A stretch of DNA of 64,000 bases from Phycomyces blakesleeanus NRRL 1555(-) (taxonomy: Eukaryota; Mucoromycota; Mucoromycetes; Mucorales; Phycomycetaceae). The DNA lies in assembly GCF_001638985.1 (NCBI RefSeq), contig NW_017265135.1:1727223-1791222 (forward strand), read 5' to 3'. The notes below the pieces were generated by a model. That model did no database searches. It saw only the letters and a program-made list of their open reading frames with translations, and had not been told where the DNA came from. Positions 25,364 through 38,133 of this stretch are shown here, in pieces (within the stretch, counting starts at the first letter, position 1; each line of letters begins with the position of its first letter). Position numbers and translations under genes: made by a program.

Positions 25364-26859
25364 CTAATAAATGGTATCAACAAGTTCATCATCCACTAGA
25401 AAATTAGGATTGATAAGTATCCATTCATTGGGTAAAAATATGTAAATTGTACCTTGGCGCCGATACAACACAATTTCTTGCTGTTTATAATACCCCATAT
25501 TTCTCTCATCATATAGAACAAGACTAAGGTAATAGATAACAGAGAACTTTTTGTTGATATCTATACGTTTTTTTTTTTAGATTCTTAAATAAGCTTTACT
25601 TTGCTGTATTTAATTCTAATGTACCTCTAAATGTAGGTGTCAGCCTTAATCCACCCAAGAACAGTCTGATAGGAATAAATTCCCCTAAATGATTACGATT
25701 ATGAAAACAATTATAATTATAATAGTAATAGTAATAGTAATAGTAATAGTAGCAACAATAATAAAATGTTCTATTAAAAGGCGGAATCATACCACGAAAT
25801 GGCTCACCATCCATTATTTCATACTTTATCAATGCCTCACTTTCATTGAAAGCATTTGGGGCTGAGCCCAGTAATGAATATCAGTTTAATCATCTCAAAG
25901 TAACACTTACTAGATTCAATTGTTTCTCGTTTCACAATCCATAGTTCCATTAACTTAATCTTTATACGCACCAACCGGAAGAAAATCTTTCCTACAACCA
26001 CATCCCGCAAATCATATCTACGGAAGGTTAGTTATTATTCTCTTTCATGACCATACTTACTTTGATTTGTTGTATTCAAATTCAATATGCAAGCTGTCTT
26101 CGAGACCGACCTCCATCTTTAGTTTTTTAATGAGATCTTCTTTTGACTGTGCATAATGATAAACTAATATATCTGCTTCTTGTGTTATGTTTGACAAATG
26201 TTTTCTGGCCAATGCCACACGAATTAAATATCTGCCGTTTATGCAGAGCGTGAATTACATTATTTTGACATTTTATTAATGATCATAAAACCCTACCTCA
26301 ACGTCACCTGGTTCCCGTAATAAGACTCAAAAGACTTGGCAACATTTATGAATGCAAACTCGAAGGATATATTCTTTTCAAGTTCTCCTGGTACAGCCAG
26401 CTCTTGTGATAAATGGAGAAAATCAAGGTCTTGGGATTTTGTGGCTGCTATCACGCAATTTTTTACTTATGTTTAAAACCTGAGAAACTCTTGTTTGAAG
26501 ACCTAACACGTACTTATATGTCCAATACATTCAACCTTGATACCCTAGTGTTCCAGAAATCGACCTTTAGACAGGTCTATAGAAATCTGTATATTATATA
26601 TTAAGTATGGCTCTTAAATAACTTTTTGACGCATATTATTTACTTTTCCTTTCACTGACTCTCTGTCAAGAAAGACAGGTAAAGTTTCTAGTTTAGTTAT
26701 AGTTCCTTGTTCCCTTTTACGCCCAGGAATATCCGTGATTTTGACCTTGATGTCAGGAGCATGACCTATACCAAATATTCTCTACATAGATGCGTAAGAT
26801 GTTATGTGTCAGGTATTGAGCCTCGGTTCTACGCTTTGACTCACAGTGGCCGATATCAT
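25364..26859 (-). CDS. VPS26: Retromer subunit Vps26 with in-frame TAG
   Basis: Arrestin-fold subunit of the retromer, which recycles endosomal cargo to the Golgi. Ten short exons: 26859-26845, 26781-26644, 26586-26514, 26444-26297, 26231-26061, 26017-25911, 25861-25793, 25684-25625, 25560-25453, 25395-25364. The total is 921 nt, in phase, 306 codons. Conserved Vps26 blocks are clear: LETLPVFLDRESVKGK, QELAVPGELEKN, KMEVGLEDSLHIEFEYNKSK, VVVGKIFFRLVRIKIK, IKYEIMDGEPFR, FIPIRLFLGG, DINKKFSVIYYLSLVL, GYYKQQEIVLYRR. In exon 3 the codon at 26547-26545 is TAG where the family has Gln (EHQGI). The rest shows no decay. The first exon (MISAT) is tentative. Possible explanations are a nonsense mutation, a sequence error, or use of that TAG as a 3' splice site. 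Confidence 0.9.
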
Positions 26860-27202
26860 TTTTCAATAAAATACAAGCTTGAAGGCTCTATATAAGTGGA
26901 TAAAAGTTGGCAGAGAAAGAGAAAGAAACAGTTAAAATAGTAAAGTATATATCATGTGTTCTCTGGTCACACGGTTTTTGGTTTATCTCGCAAGGTCTCA
27001 ATTGTTAAAAAGGAAGAAGAGGAAGAAGAGGAAGAAGAGGAAGAATGGTTATCAAATTGGCTCTAAAAAGAAAGCCTTTCCAATTTTGTATAAAGATTGT
27101 AATTGGGAATTATCATTAAAGGAGTTTACTTTTAGCAAATATGCTTAAAAGAAACAAAAGTACAATATAAAATTAGGCAAGACCAGCTCGCTATGGTTAA
27201 AT
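26860..27202. other. Intergenic gap between VPS26 and TMEM170-like gene
   Basis: Contains an AAGAGG-type purine repeat at 27008-27043 and TA-rich sequence. No coding region is supported. Confidence 0.4.
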
Positions 27203-27840
27203 CTAAAGAATTGCTGTAATTGTCGAGTAACTGCCGACCAGGACTACCAAGACATGAATAAGACCCCATAGAAAAGGGATCCATGATGACATGACAAAAA
27301 ATCCTGAATTGTATACAAACGCAAGTGCGACCCCTATTAATAAAATATAAGCGTATATTCGAGAGACTTTCTAGAGAACAATACCCATAATACTCCCGAT
27401 CACAAAGGAAGATAATGAACCGGCAAATACAAAGATTAGTGGGATAGTAATCAATGTATTCCACTTGAATGTCCGAGATTTAGCAAACGTGGTAAATGCC
27501 CAAATACCTAATACAAAAGTTAACCAGCTATTAAATTCACAAAAGTCATATTTCGTACCTGCAGGAAGATATACGACGAGTGAGAAGATAATTGACCACA
27601 ACATTGTAAAGCGCCAAATATCTAGAGTTAATTATCTAGTTTAATATACACAAACCTCCTGGAATCTTAAAGTCATTGGCAAACAAATAAAGAGAACTGA
27701 CCATTAAGATAATAAAGTGAATGAGGAATGTCAGCTACGAGATTGAGAGGATCGAAGCCTTCGCCAAATGGCCAATAAAGCGCAGGCCATGCTGGTGCTT
27801 CTTGGTAGCCATATGGAAGGCGGAAATGAATCGCTGTCAT
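27203..27840 (-). CDS. TMEM170-family multi-pass membrane protein
   Basis: Exons 27840-27702, 27621-27559, 27507-27385 and 27333-27203 give 151 aa (human TMEM170A is 144). After a hydrophilic Pro/Trp-rich start (PYGYQEAPAWPALYWPFG) come DIWRFTMLWSIIFSLVVYLP (TM1), KWNTLITIPLIFVFAGSL and SSFVIGSIMG (TM2-3), and the C-terminal helix after SSWIPFLWGLIHVL. This is the TMEM170 pattern of W-x-x-F-T-x-x-W helices with small-residue-rich middle helices and an IPFLWG-type end. Family members act in ER/nuclear-envelope membrane shaping. The N-terminus is uncertain: a strong donor (GTAAGTGTGAC) near 27961 suggests a leader exon, so the ATG at 27840 may be internal. Confidence 0.78.
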
Positions 27841-28639
27841 ATGTTTAGAAGAGATGTGTATACTGTGTTGGGTTGAATGGGTTTGCTTCTTGGGCCCTTC
27901 TTTTTTTTTGCCACATGTGCATACAACCACCTTTTATTCTGATGTATAAAGTCACACTTACCATTTCAGGAGGAATAAATGGTGTAAAAGACCCCAAGGA
28001 GAACAAAAGAAAAACAGGTTAAAGTTCCGCTTAACAAGTGAAAGAATGAGCTGATTCCCACTATAGGTTTCTGGTTAATGCTGTTATTATCAATGCGACA
28101 TATCCTAACTTTGGTACTGAATAAACAACGAGTCTTTAATTGAATTACTCATTCTCAATTACATTTCTCTAATACTCGTGAGCCCCACGAGATGAATGAT
28201 CAACCACGGTATATGCACTGTAACCAGTGATCGCTTCAACGTAGCACTTTGTATTTGTATACAGGATCAAGTTGAAGTGGCGGACATTCTAGGGTATTTT
28301 ATAAATTAAAGAAAAGGAACTCTATCACTGTTAATATTATTGAGCCTTTTACACAAAAAAAGGAGAGTAAAATGAATATTGATTGTATAGGCTTACAGAG
28401 TAAAACACTTGTAAGCTACTTGGCTCATTTGAGCCCTCGTTGTTTTCAATACCATACTGACATGTGTACATACACTGTTAAATAAACTCAATAGAATATA
28501 TATTTTTTTATTTTAGATTTACGTTAGAAATGATATAAACACACGTCTATAGACGAAATTCAGATGCAGGATTAAAATCATAGCTTTTTTTTTAAAGATG
28601 ATCAAATATCATGATAAAAATTATACACCAGATATAAGT
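27841..28639. other. Intergenic region between TMEM170-like and UNG genes
   Basis: A possible non-coding or N-terminal exon of the TMEM170-like gene ends near 27962 with a consensus donor on the minus strand. Otherwise the sequence is AT-rich with no supported gene. Confidence 0.4.
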
Positions 28640-29965
28640 TTATGCGTCAGCTAAACAGTTCCAATTAATAGGTTCCTTTCCATGTTGCGAAAGATACTCA
28701 TTGGTTTGCTTGAAATGGTGACATTCAAAGAATCCTCTGTGTGCGGACAAAGGTGATGGATGAACTGCTTTAAGAACCAAATGTTTCTGTCAAAAAAAAT
28801 GGTTTATATTAGTTTACTGTGCCTATTTTTCCTCACTAGAAATATATTTACCTTATTGTCGATCTTGGAGCCCTTTTTTTGGGCATGTGCACCCCAGAGA
28901 AGAAACACGATACCCTTCTTTTTCTCGTTCAAATGGTTGATTATGGCCTCTGTAACAGCAATAACAGGATAAAATTAATGCTATGATGTTATATTCTTAT
29001 ATTATCTTACCAGTAAATTGTTCCCATCCTTTGTTAGAGTGGCTTGCAGGTTCATGTGCGCGAACAGTGAGAGATGTGTTAAGCATAAGAACACCTTGTT
29101 TAGCCCATTCTTCAAGATAACTTTTAAATACAGTTTAGTTTTTAGTTTTTTTTTTTTAAAAAAAATAATTTCTTAATAATAAATATTACCCATGGTTAGG
29201 TTTTTTGAAATCAGGATAATCAATAGAAATTGCCTTGTAGATATTGACAAGAGAAGGGGGAGGCGTTATGCCCTTGAGTACCGAGAAACAAAGTCCATGG
29301 GCTTGGTTGACGTTGTGATAAGGATCTAAAAGAGATTTTTGCTTTGTCTTTTAATAAAATACACACGTGCGCGCACATACGCACACACACACACACACAC
29401 AAACTCGGTCTTATCTTTACCTTGACCTACGATTACCACTTTGACGTTCGATAAAGGGGTGAAGTTGGACCAGCTATAAATCTGATCGTCTGTTTTATAT
29501 CCAAGTTAGTATCTGTAGTTTGCAAAAGAACGCGTGATTTACCTGCTGGATAGACAGTTTTTTTTGCCTCTTTCTCGGCCTTCAAGAATTTTTTTAACTA
29601 TTTGATTGGTGTAATAAAAAGTTAGAAAAATCAACACTATTCCTGACAGCTATTAGTTTTATTACCGCCAGGAATGACGGTTTTGTCATTTCAGGCTTCA
29701 AAGCCTTAAACCACCCGTCTTCCATGTTACTGATTTCAAGATTCAGTAATTCACTTGTCTCTGCGTCAAAGTCATTTTTGGATTCTTTAGAATTGGATTT
29801 GGTAATGGGTAGAACTGTCTTTTCTGCTGATTTTGGAGTGGCAGTAGGTGTAACTGGTTTGAACATTGCAAATAATGTAGTTTGATGTGTAGGAGTAGTG
29901 CAAGCCTTTTTGGTGCCTTTGTTAGAGTCGACTGAGGACGATGCAGGGCGCTTTTTGAGTTCCAT
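28640..29965 (-). CDS. UNG1: Uracil-DNA glycosylase
   Basis: Removes uracil from DNA as the first step of base-excision repair. Exons 29965-29666, 29597-29543, 29489-29421, 29325-29190, 29120-29011, 28949-28852 and 28786-28640 total 915 nt, giving 304 aa. The catalytic domain has VVIVGQDPYH (water-activating Asp), [21 protein letters not shown] (uracil-binding Asn), [12 protein letters not shown] and [12 protein letters not shown] (catalytic His, minor-groove loop), ending in INWNCLADA. The N-terminal 95 residues are basic and Ser/Thr-rich, with KKRPASS (possible nuclear signal) and QTTLFAMF resembling a PCNA-interacting motif as in nuclear UNG2. The start is the first ATG. Seven exons all have consensus ends. 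Confidence 0.97.
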
Positions 29966-30896
29966 TTTATTGGCGAAAGTAAGAAAAAGAAGAAGTGTCA
30001 AACTAATTGAACTTTTCTGGATATGAATCTATAGTTTTTGTGTGTGCGGCAAAATCTCGAGTTTTCTAAATGTAAATATTGAATAAAGCCACCAACAATT
30101 TTAAATACAAACTCACAAACACACACGTATTATTCTGCCCACATACAGATAAACTTATATATAGTGTGAGTGCATATTTTCGAGTTCCTGTTGCCGAATG
30201 ACATGGAGTCGCACTCGACGAAATTTTGAGCAATGGTTGTTTCTCAATAGTCTTCGTATCGCGTCTAACATAATCGATGAGACATTAATACCTTTCCATA
30301 TATTGCTATTAAATATTTATATATATATATATATTCTTTTGAGGGTGGCAACATAAAAACTTTTTGCTTTTTTAAAGAATAATTTTGAGAATCAACAATT
30401 AATTAATCCATAATGTCATTAGAGATATTTATCAATGTTTTTGATTTACGTCTTTTTCGAAAATGAAAAGCCATTAATAGAAATCAATAGATAAAGAGGC
30501 GCATTAATTGTTGCTACAGAGAAAGATTAATATCACAGCAAGGTTATCAACAGCTTAGTAAGACTTATATATATAAAAGTCCAAATTCACGGAATTGATT
30601 TTGGATAGATTTACAATGGAATTCACATCTTTGGATATTGGAACAAGTTGAATGACTGTCATATTAACACAAATGCAGTCCTTAAAAAAACCCCCTATCT
30701 CGGTTTAGATAAAGGTCTATATTAAGAAAGGTGTTCTATATTTCGAAATGAGAAATATGAAGCATAAATAAGACTGAATTGCATTAATGTTCAATCTAGA
30801 AAATATATTTAATAAGGTGCGAATATCCCTTGTTGAGTACTAATCTTTGTTTATATGTATTTTATATAGTTTACAATGCGACATGAAAAATAATAA
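29966..30896. other. Intergenic region between UNG and SMC2
   Basis: AT-rich, with a TA repeat at 30317-30333. An ACACAC tract also lies in the UNG intron at 29378-29400. No coding region is supported. Confidence 0.45.
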
Positions 30897-33800
30897 TTAT
30901 GCAGGTCTTCTCTCTCGTTCTCTCTCTCTGTTACGTTTTCGATTGTCATTCAAGTTATTTGATGAACTTTCTTTTCGCTTAGTGTTTTCGCCAGCAACCC
31001 TCTGTAATGATTTAAATTGTTAAACATAAAAGCGAAATCACAGCATAAATTACTTTTCTTACCTCCACAACTGATGTACCATCCTTAAAGTGTGTCTTAA
31101 ATACAACATTTGCATTGTTAAACATGCCTTCTTTGAGAGAAACAACAATAAACTGAGATCCTTTGAATCTAGTTTTTAGAAGCTGACCGATGTTTTGGGT
31201 ATGCGAAAGATCTAGAGCAGCATCTACTTCGTCTAGAATATACATTGGCGCAGGCTTGTATTGCAACAGAGAAAGAATCAGGGACAGTGCCACAAGTGAT
31301 CTAGAGTGTGTATGTCAAAATCTAGTACATTCTTATTTCCGAGACTTTCTATGCCTTTCTTACTTTTGACCACCACTCAGCTCAGTTAAGCTTTGTTTCC
31401 ACACGCCACCGATACAGACTTTGACTTCCAATCCATCAGAAACCGTCTTTCCTTCTGGCGCCTGAAGCTTGCATGTGTTTCCTGGTAATAGGTCGGCAAA
31501 AATATCAGCAAAATCCCTAAAGTAGAATTAATGAGTATTGTAGAAACCAAACTGATTTTCTTATATAGTACTGACTTGTTAACTTTGCGCCATGTTCTTT
31601 CCAAGGTTTCTTTCTTATGTTGTTCCACTGTCATGACTGTATCCTCAATCTTCTGTTTGTCTCTCTGGACTGTGGCAAGTCTTAAGTTTAATGTAGTCTC
31701 TTTCTTTTCATCACTATATATCATACATGTTAGGCTCTTGATTTAAACTCTTATCAAAAACGTACTTATCAATCATGCTCATTACTCGAACATTGATTTT
31801 CTTGCGCATTGCATCATATTTTAATGCCAATTGAGATAGTGTACGTTTTGTATCACTTATACTGATACTTTTATAATCATAGGGTGTATTTGGCTGACCA
31901 AAGAATCTATGGAAAACATGTTAAATGTCTTGTTAGTTAAAATAAGTCGCCGCTGCTTACTGTTTTTGATCAAGAATCCAGTCATGCTGATTCTCGAGAT
32001 CAGCCACCATTTGCTGAGCACCCTGTTGTTCCTTTTGATAGCGTTCGATTTCATGTGTGATCTTTTGAGCTTCAAGACCGTATTCTATAACCTCGGATGA
32101 TTTGATTTTATGCATTGAATCAAGTTCTTTTAACTCTTCATTGTGTGCATTCAGCGCTGCAGTCTCTTGCTCAAGATCATTTTGTGCTTCTTCGATATTC
32201 GACTAGAGAAAATAAAATAAAATACGTTTTGTTTTAATTCTTGTGATTAAATACAACTCGTAAAGGTTTACCTGAATAATATTCATTTCTGTGACTAAGT
32301 TTTGGGCATTTTGGGTGTATTCATTAATCGTCTCGCGCACTTTTTTTATGTCTTCTTCGAATGTATTGAGGTCAGTCTCCAATTGCTCTATAATACACAC
32401 ACGCATATATATATATGATAATCAGTCATCATGCAAGGCAGTAAAACATCGAAGAATAAATACCTTTCTCAAGTTCAAGTGTTTGTACCGCACGCTGCAT
32501 GGCTTGTAACTTTTTGCTACCGTGAGCAACGAGGGCTTTAAGATTATTCACCTTTGCCTATTATAATTTAAATAAGAATCCTATCAACGTTTTTACTATA
32601 TCAGTAATCCAGGACTTACTTTCATTTCATTCAGTTTTGAATCCTTATTGCTATTAAATTCAGCCATCTCTGCTTCGATACGCTTATAATCGGCAATTGC
32701 CTTCTGACGTTCCTTGTTTGCTTCCAATGCAGTTTCTTTGTAATTTTCAATTTGCTGCTTAATATTATCTACTACTTGGACCAGCTGGAAATAGTTATAG
32801 CCACAAGGGTTGTTATAATAACTTAGCTCATTGCTTAAAAGAATATATACACAAGGCATTTCGTACCTGCGCGTGAGTACTCTTACTCAATCGATCTTCA
32901 AGAAGAGAAAGCTCGTGGGTTTCTAGATCTAGACGTTGCTTGCATTGCCTATATTGGTCAGCTGATTTTTGAGAAGCAACTATCTCTTTTTGAAGTTGGC
33001 TGTAGAAAATTTCGTGATTTTTAACTTCATTGCATATTTCATTCATTTCCTGGACTTTAACAAGAACACCAGCATAGTCTGGCTTGGATCCACCTGAAAG
33101 GGTTCCAAATGGATCATACACATCACCATCATATGTAACAGATTTCATACGAACGTCATCATCAAATGTAACTCGCTTGGCTGTGTTGGCATCTTTACAA
33201 ATAAGAGTATTTCCAAAAATCCATTCCATGGCTGCTTCTATCTCTTCATTGTATCCAACCAGGGTAAGAGCAAGATCCACCTTTCCAGGTGCTAACTTCT
33301 TAGCTGCGGAAATTTTCTATTTTTCATAATAATATATTTATGTATATTTTTATTAGTTTAAACATCATAATATTTCCTTGAATATGAAAACTTACATCAG
33401 CTGGGGCTCTGACTCCTTGGATTTTGTTGAGCGGAATGAAGGAAACTCTTTGTCTGAGTCTTCCTCTCTCTAGAAGTTGAGCACCCACAACCTCGTTTTC
33501 TACTACTACCTGATGGAAGTCAAGCAAATATGATATCAGCCTCAGAGTTATTCATCAATTGTATACTACCATACGTTGTATAGTCGTCCACCGGCACATA
33601 TCTCAAGGGCAGTAGAAGCTTGGATGCTATCCTTGTTAAGTGATATCAACTCGGCAACTAAACCTTTTACTTTTGAGCGATCAAAATCGTGAGTGGGATT
33701 GCTGTAAACAAAATCAAGCTTGGATAGTTGCCTTGAAAGAGTATCTTTTCTCTGATTATAATAAATAATGAGATCCAAATTCTGAGGATTTTCTCTCTCC

Positions 33801-35734
33801 AAATGAGCACATATTCAGCAGTAACCTACCTCTTTCAATTCGCGGAGTATTTCTTCTTCCTCTCCTCGTTTTTTAAATAGTTCCTCTCCATGTTTTGGGT
33901 TCCAGCTTAAAGCATTTAATTGTTTCTACAAACCTTTGTCAGAGTGATTATATTATGTATAGTAAGTTTATTTACCTCTAATTCAGGCAATTCGAGCTTC
34001 TTTACAGCAATCTCTCGTACCAAGCCATGATTTTGCCTTTCTGCATATATAGCCTGAGGCTCTTTTTCGGACAACTCTTTGCGGAAGTGGGATATTCTCA
34101 ACTTGGCTGTATCTTCAGCTGTAGATGCATTTCTTTCGGCATTCTTGCATTCTATTTTCAACTATAATGAGACTCATGTCACTTTTATCTTTATCTTTAT
34201 CACCTTGAAGTTGTTCCAGATAACCGTTCTCATGGCCTTCCTCCGCAGAAATACCAGTTGTCAATGTTTGAATTAACTCCGAAGTTTTTTGCATTTCATG
34301 CGTTTTATCATCATGAAGCTTCTTGTAATTTTCGTACTCTTGATATATTCTAGCGTAACTTTCTTTTTTCTCCCCAAGAGCTAGTTCCATCTGATGTCCA
34401 CAATTTGTAAAATGCCCTTTTTTTTAACGGGAACGAGTCGCAGCTATTTTACCTACCTCTCCTTTTGAAGTAATCATATTTGACATGGTTCTCTGTTCAT
34501 CAGAAATGGATGTTTCCTGAAGTTTGTGCTTGGTTTTTAATCTGACAAGTTGAGTCGAATAATCTTTGAGTTTCTTCTCAATTTGACGCAATTTTCCTCC
34601 ATTTTCCGAATCGTGCTTTCTCGATTCTGCTATTGCTTTTCTTTCTTTCTCAATGGTTCCCATTTCAGCCTTGAGGACGTCAATAGCAGCTTTTAGTTCG
34701 TTGACCTTATTCTGTCTAGCTGTGTTTTCAGCACCTGACTGGTTCAATTTTTCCTAATGGATTTTCCGGTGTAAGTCTCAAATGCTCTCTCTCTTTCTCT
34801 CCATTTAAAAATGAGTAGATAATAACGTACATCATGACGATTGTATTCATAGGCTGTCAGCAAACGATTCAATCGTTCCATTTCAGATTCGGTTTTTTGA
34901 AAATCCAAGTAGACTCTTTTTTCAGCTCTTAAACGCTCAAGACGAGGTGTGATTTCTTCCAGGATAAGCTTGTAGACACATGTGAGTGTTATGATAAATA
35001 ATTTCATTAGCTATTACCTTATTGATCTCTTCTACAGTTCTCTCTTTCTTTGCCATAGTCTGAAAAGCTTTATTTTTACGATCCTCAAACATTCTTGTTC
35101 CAGCCGCTTCTTCGACCATACTCAAGATTTCCATAGGCTTCATATTGAGTACTTTTGTAATTCTACCTTGCATGATCAAAAAATGGGGGTTGTTGATATT
35201 AAGTGAAACAGACTGGAAGAGGTTCTGAACTGTTTGTTGCTGTGCATTGTGACCATTCACAATGTATTTTGTTCTTCCTCCCATTAAGACCTGCAAGGAC
35301 AGTAAGATATCCTTGTATGAATTACAAGTACATGTACTATTCTAGACATGCCTGTCTTGTCACGGTGATCTGTTTACAGGTCTCAAAACCAACTGGGCTG
35401 CTTTCTCGTTTCTCATTGTTGAACACAATAGTGACAGAGGCTTTAGTGACGCCTGCCTGTCCTCTTTTATAAATAAGATCTTGAAGATTGCTGGCTCGCA
35501 CCTAATCGGTAAATTGTGAGAATCCTTGAAGGATTTACAAGGAATTCTTCCAAAATAAAGATCTACCTGCGATAGGTTAGTAATTCCTAGGACAAAACAA
35601 ATCGCATCGAGAATGTTTGATTTGCCCGATCCGTTAAGGCCAGTAATTGCATTGAATTCAGGATCCCATCCAGTAATATGTGTTCTTGACACATATGATT
35701 TGAACCCTTCAATTATGAGTTCTTCGAGATACAT
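30897..35734 (-). CDS. SMC2: Condensin ATPase subunit Smc2
   Basis: Core ATPase of condensin, which compacts mitotic chromosomes. About 20 exons span 35734-30897, and the protein should be near 1190 aa. The N-terminus [14 protein letters not shown] leads to the Walker A motif [17 protein letters not shown] and [17 protein letters not shown], typical of Smc2 rather than Smc4. Long Lys/Glu-rich coiled coils flank a hinge with [37 protein letters not shown] and [10 protein letters not shown]. The C-terminal head has ELSGGQK, the ABC signature, followed by [16 protein letters not shown] (Walker B). A short Arg/Glu-rich tail ends at TAA 30899-30897. The intron after TVTRQ (35351-35291) starts with GC rather than GT. 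It is divergent from AIP1 across 2.4 kb. Confidence 0.96.
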
Positions 35735-37063
35735 GGTCAGGTCCAAGTTTCAATTGTGTGAAAGACACCTATTCTCAACATATGCGCTGTTCAAAATAGA
35801 CTTAATATTTCGACGTCACACACCTATTGGCAAACGCGTTTTTGAATCGCGTAAAGGGATTGTACGACTTATAATTATCACAAGCAGCTTAGTAGTATAT
35901 GTGGCTACCATATATACACTATTAAGAATAACGCATATGCAGAATTCGAGTGGTAAATTAGTTGATGTAGGCATAAGCAAGTTTTATTGGCGATATTTAT
36001 AAGTATCAAAGGTAGGCTAAATGACATTGAATTTGTCCTACAGTACTTCTTTAGTGTATGCAAGACAGTTAATTTAAAAAAGGAGTCTTTAAAAGGTTTT
36101 TGTATTACTATCATAAAATAGTTACTCTAAAAAGAGAAACAAATCGTCCATTTAATACAAAATACTGCTATTGATGTTCCTATCCAAGTCTTCCTTTTTA
36201 ACGGTACCTGAAGATGTCTTCAATTTTAAACTCAGTCGCATTTGCAAATCAGTAAGTTTATCTACTTTGAATTTAGACGATGTTGGTTTTTTTCTGGGCA
36301 AATCAAAATTAATTTTTAGACAAAGGGAAAATAAAATCTAGACAGAAAAGAATGGAAATTGTTTGAACTCCTTGGAGTGATAGACAATTAGTTGTGAGAT
36401 TTAAAGAGATAATAGACGTGTTGGAACTAAAACATGAGTCCATATAAAATGATATATTTAGTTGAATGTTTCAAAAAAAAATGATGCTGTCCAAGGTCCC
36501 TCATACTTACGTAAATCATTCAAGAAAAAAGACAAGAACATAATGTTAGAAGCTACACAACTGATCAAAGCGAGAGTACATCGACATGCTCTAGTTGACA
36601 CCAAGAGGGACATAAGAGTTCAAGATTGAAAGGCTGCCCGAACCATAGACTGATCAAACAAGAGCAAGTAAATAGTCTTTTTGGAGGGAGATAACCCTGT
36701 AATTTGCAAAAAAAAATCAAATTGGACACAGCTCTTAAGCAAGAATACAAGGCATTACTTACGGCTAAAGTGTTAAAAGTATATGTAAGTTGTTTGAAAT
36801 ATAATGATACGCTCACAGCTTTTTTTTTAACTATTACATTATGGCACATGCCAATGAAACTGTCGATAAACGAGACTTTACAAAAAACTTTTGATATTAC
36901 ATTACTCAATTGGTCTTGAAAAAGTCACCCAAAAAACACAAAGACTATGCAAAACGATATTTTAGATTCTTAGAGCAGCTTTTCCTCAAGATATGAAGTA
37001 ACATGTGACATGAAAGAGACTTTAAACGGGTACAGTCATTGTGTGTCGGCTGGTTATATTTAA
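35735..37063. other. Intergenic region upstream of SMC2
   Basis: AT-rich; open frames at 36565-36909 (-) and 36704-36919 (+) overlap each other on opposite strands and match nothing I recognise. The part near 35735 should contain the SMC2 promoter. Confidence 0.4.
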
Positions 37064-37414
37064 ATGGCTGCCGCCTACACCAACTCGGTTGTAGAGTGCT
37101 TTGAGGAACGAATATTGACATATCTATTTAGCAGCATCAAAGAACTTTTTGAAAAGGTAATCACAATCTTTCATACATATAGACTTCGGTCTAAAAGAAT
37201 CTAACTATACATCTTATATGTGTATCCAGAAAAGAGACTTATAGCAAAAATAGTTCAGTCATATTGCTATCAGTATGTCCATGATGACACACCAGTTTGG
37301 TCCGGTAATATTCCAGATACTTATACTGTACTGAAAGCTCTAATACTGTTCTTGACATTTCTTTATTTTTCATTTGACACTAAATTTACATTAAGACATA
37401 CTTTGTGTCATTAA
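37064..37414 (+). pseudogene. Possible two-exon orphan gene or gene fragment
   Basis: A first exon 37064-37156 (MAAAYTNSVVECFEERILTY..., 31 codons) ends at a GTAATC donor. A plausible acceptor at 37234 continues in phase with RLIAKIVQSYCYQYVHDDTP and stops at 37414. Composition of the first 60 residues looks protein-like, while the last 25 residues are Leu/Phe-rich and may be read-through. I do not recognise the family. It could be the remnant of a multicopy element or a truncated gene. Confidence 0.3.
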
Positions 37415-38133
37415 TAGAAAAACAACGAAAGAATAATAATGGCAAACTTTAAGCTTGCGGCGTAATATTATGCAGGTATATATATACGAAAAATATGATG
37501 GAAAGCTCCGCATTGAACATTATACAACACAATGAAACAACTAATGTCAGATTAGACATTCTGACTTAAAGCTATTAGTGATACTTTATTTGGAACCAGT
37601 CAAGTATTCTCAATAAATACGACTAAATAAGTTCTTAGAGAATTATCTACTTTGTGCCAATAAGGATTTCGAGGCTTGTGTTTGCAAGGAATGGGGGCAT
37701 TTAAACCTAGAATTAGAACCAAAGCTTATTTAAAATATGCATTATAGGATTAAAACAGTAATTATTAGTCGTAGTAAAAGCAGTAACTTTGGATTTAAAC
37801 ATGTTTTGGCTTAATCTCTTTATATTGTACATAATGGTTTCTTTAGGGGGGAGCTATAAGCTTCCCGTTTTACTCAATGCGTGGCTCAAGTAAAATATTA
37901 TAGAAAATATAACATATGTCTTTATTGAATCATATAAATAATGATAATACATTTCACCTTTTTCGTGTGCGGTTTACCTTGTCTTACTCCCGATCTCGAA
38001 GTACCTGAGAATAAATACTAAGCATACCTTTTAATCACCGAAATGACCTCATATTCCTGTAGAAGTAGTCTTACTTGGCCATAAGCTTTGGCTGAGCACA
38101 CGTCTCTCTTCTTCATCTTACTGACACATCAGA
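37415..38133. other. Intergenic region upstream of AIP1
   Basis: AT-rich sequence with no supported gene. The AIP1 promoter should lie within it. Confidence 0.4.

Noticed and set aside
36565..36919. Overlapping 114- and 71-codon frames on opposite strands
   Set aside because: Neither has recognisable motifs, splice context or codon use like neighbouring genes.
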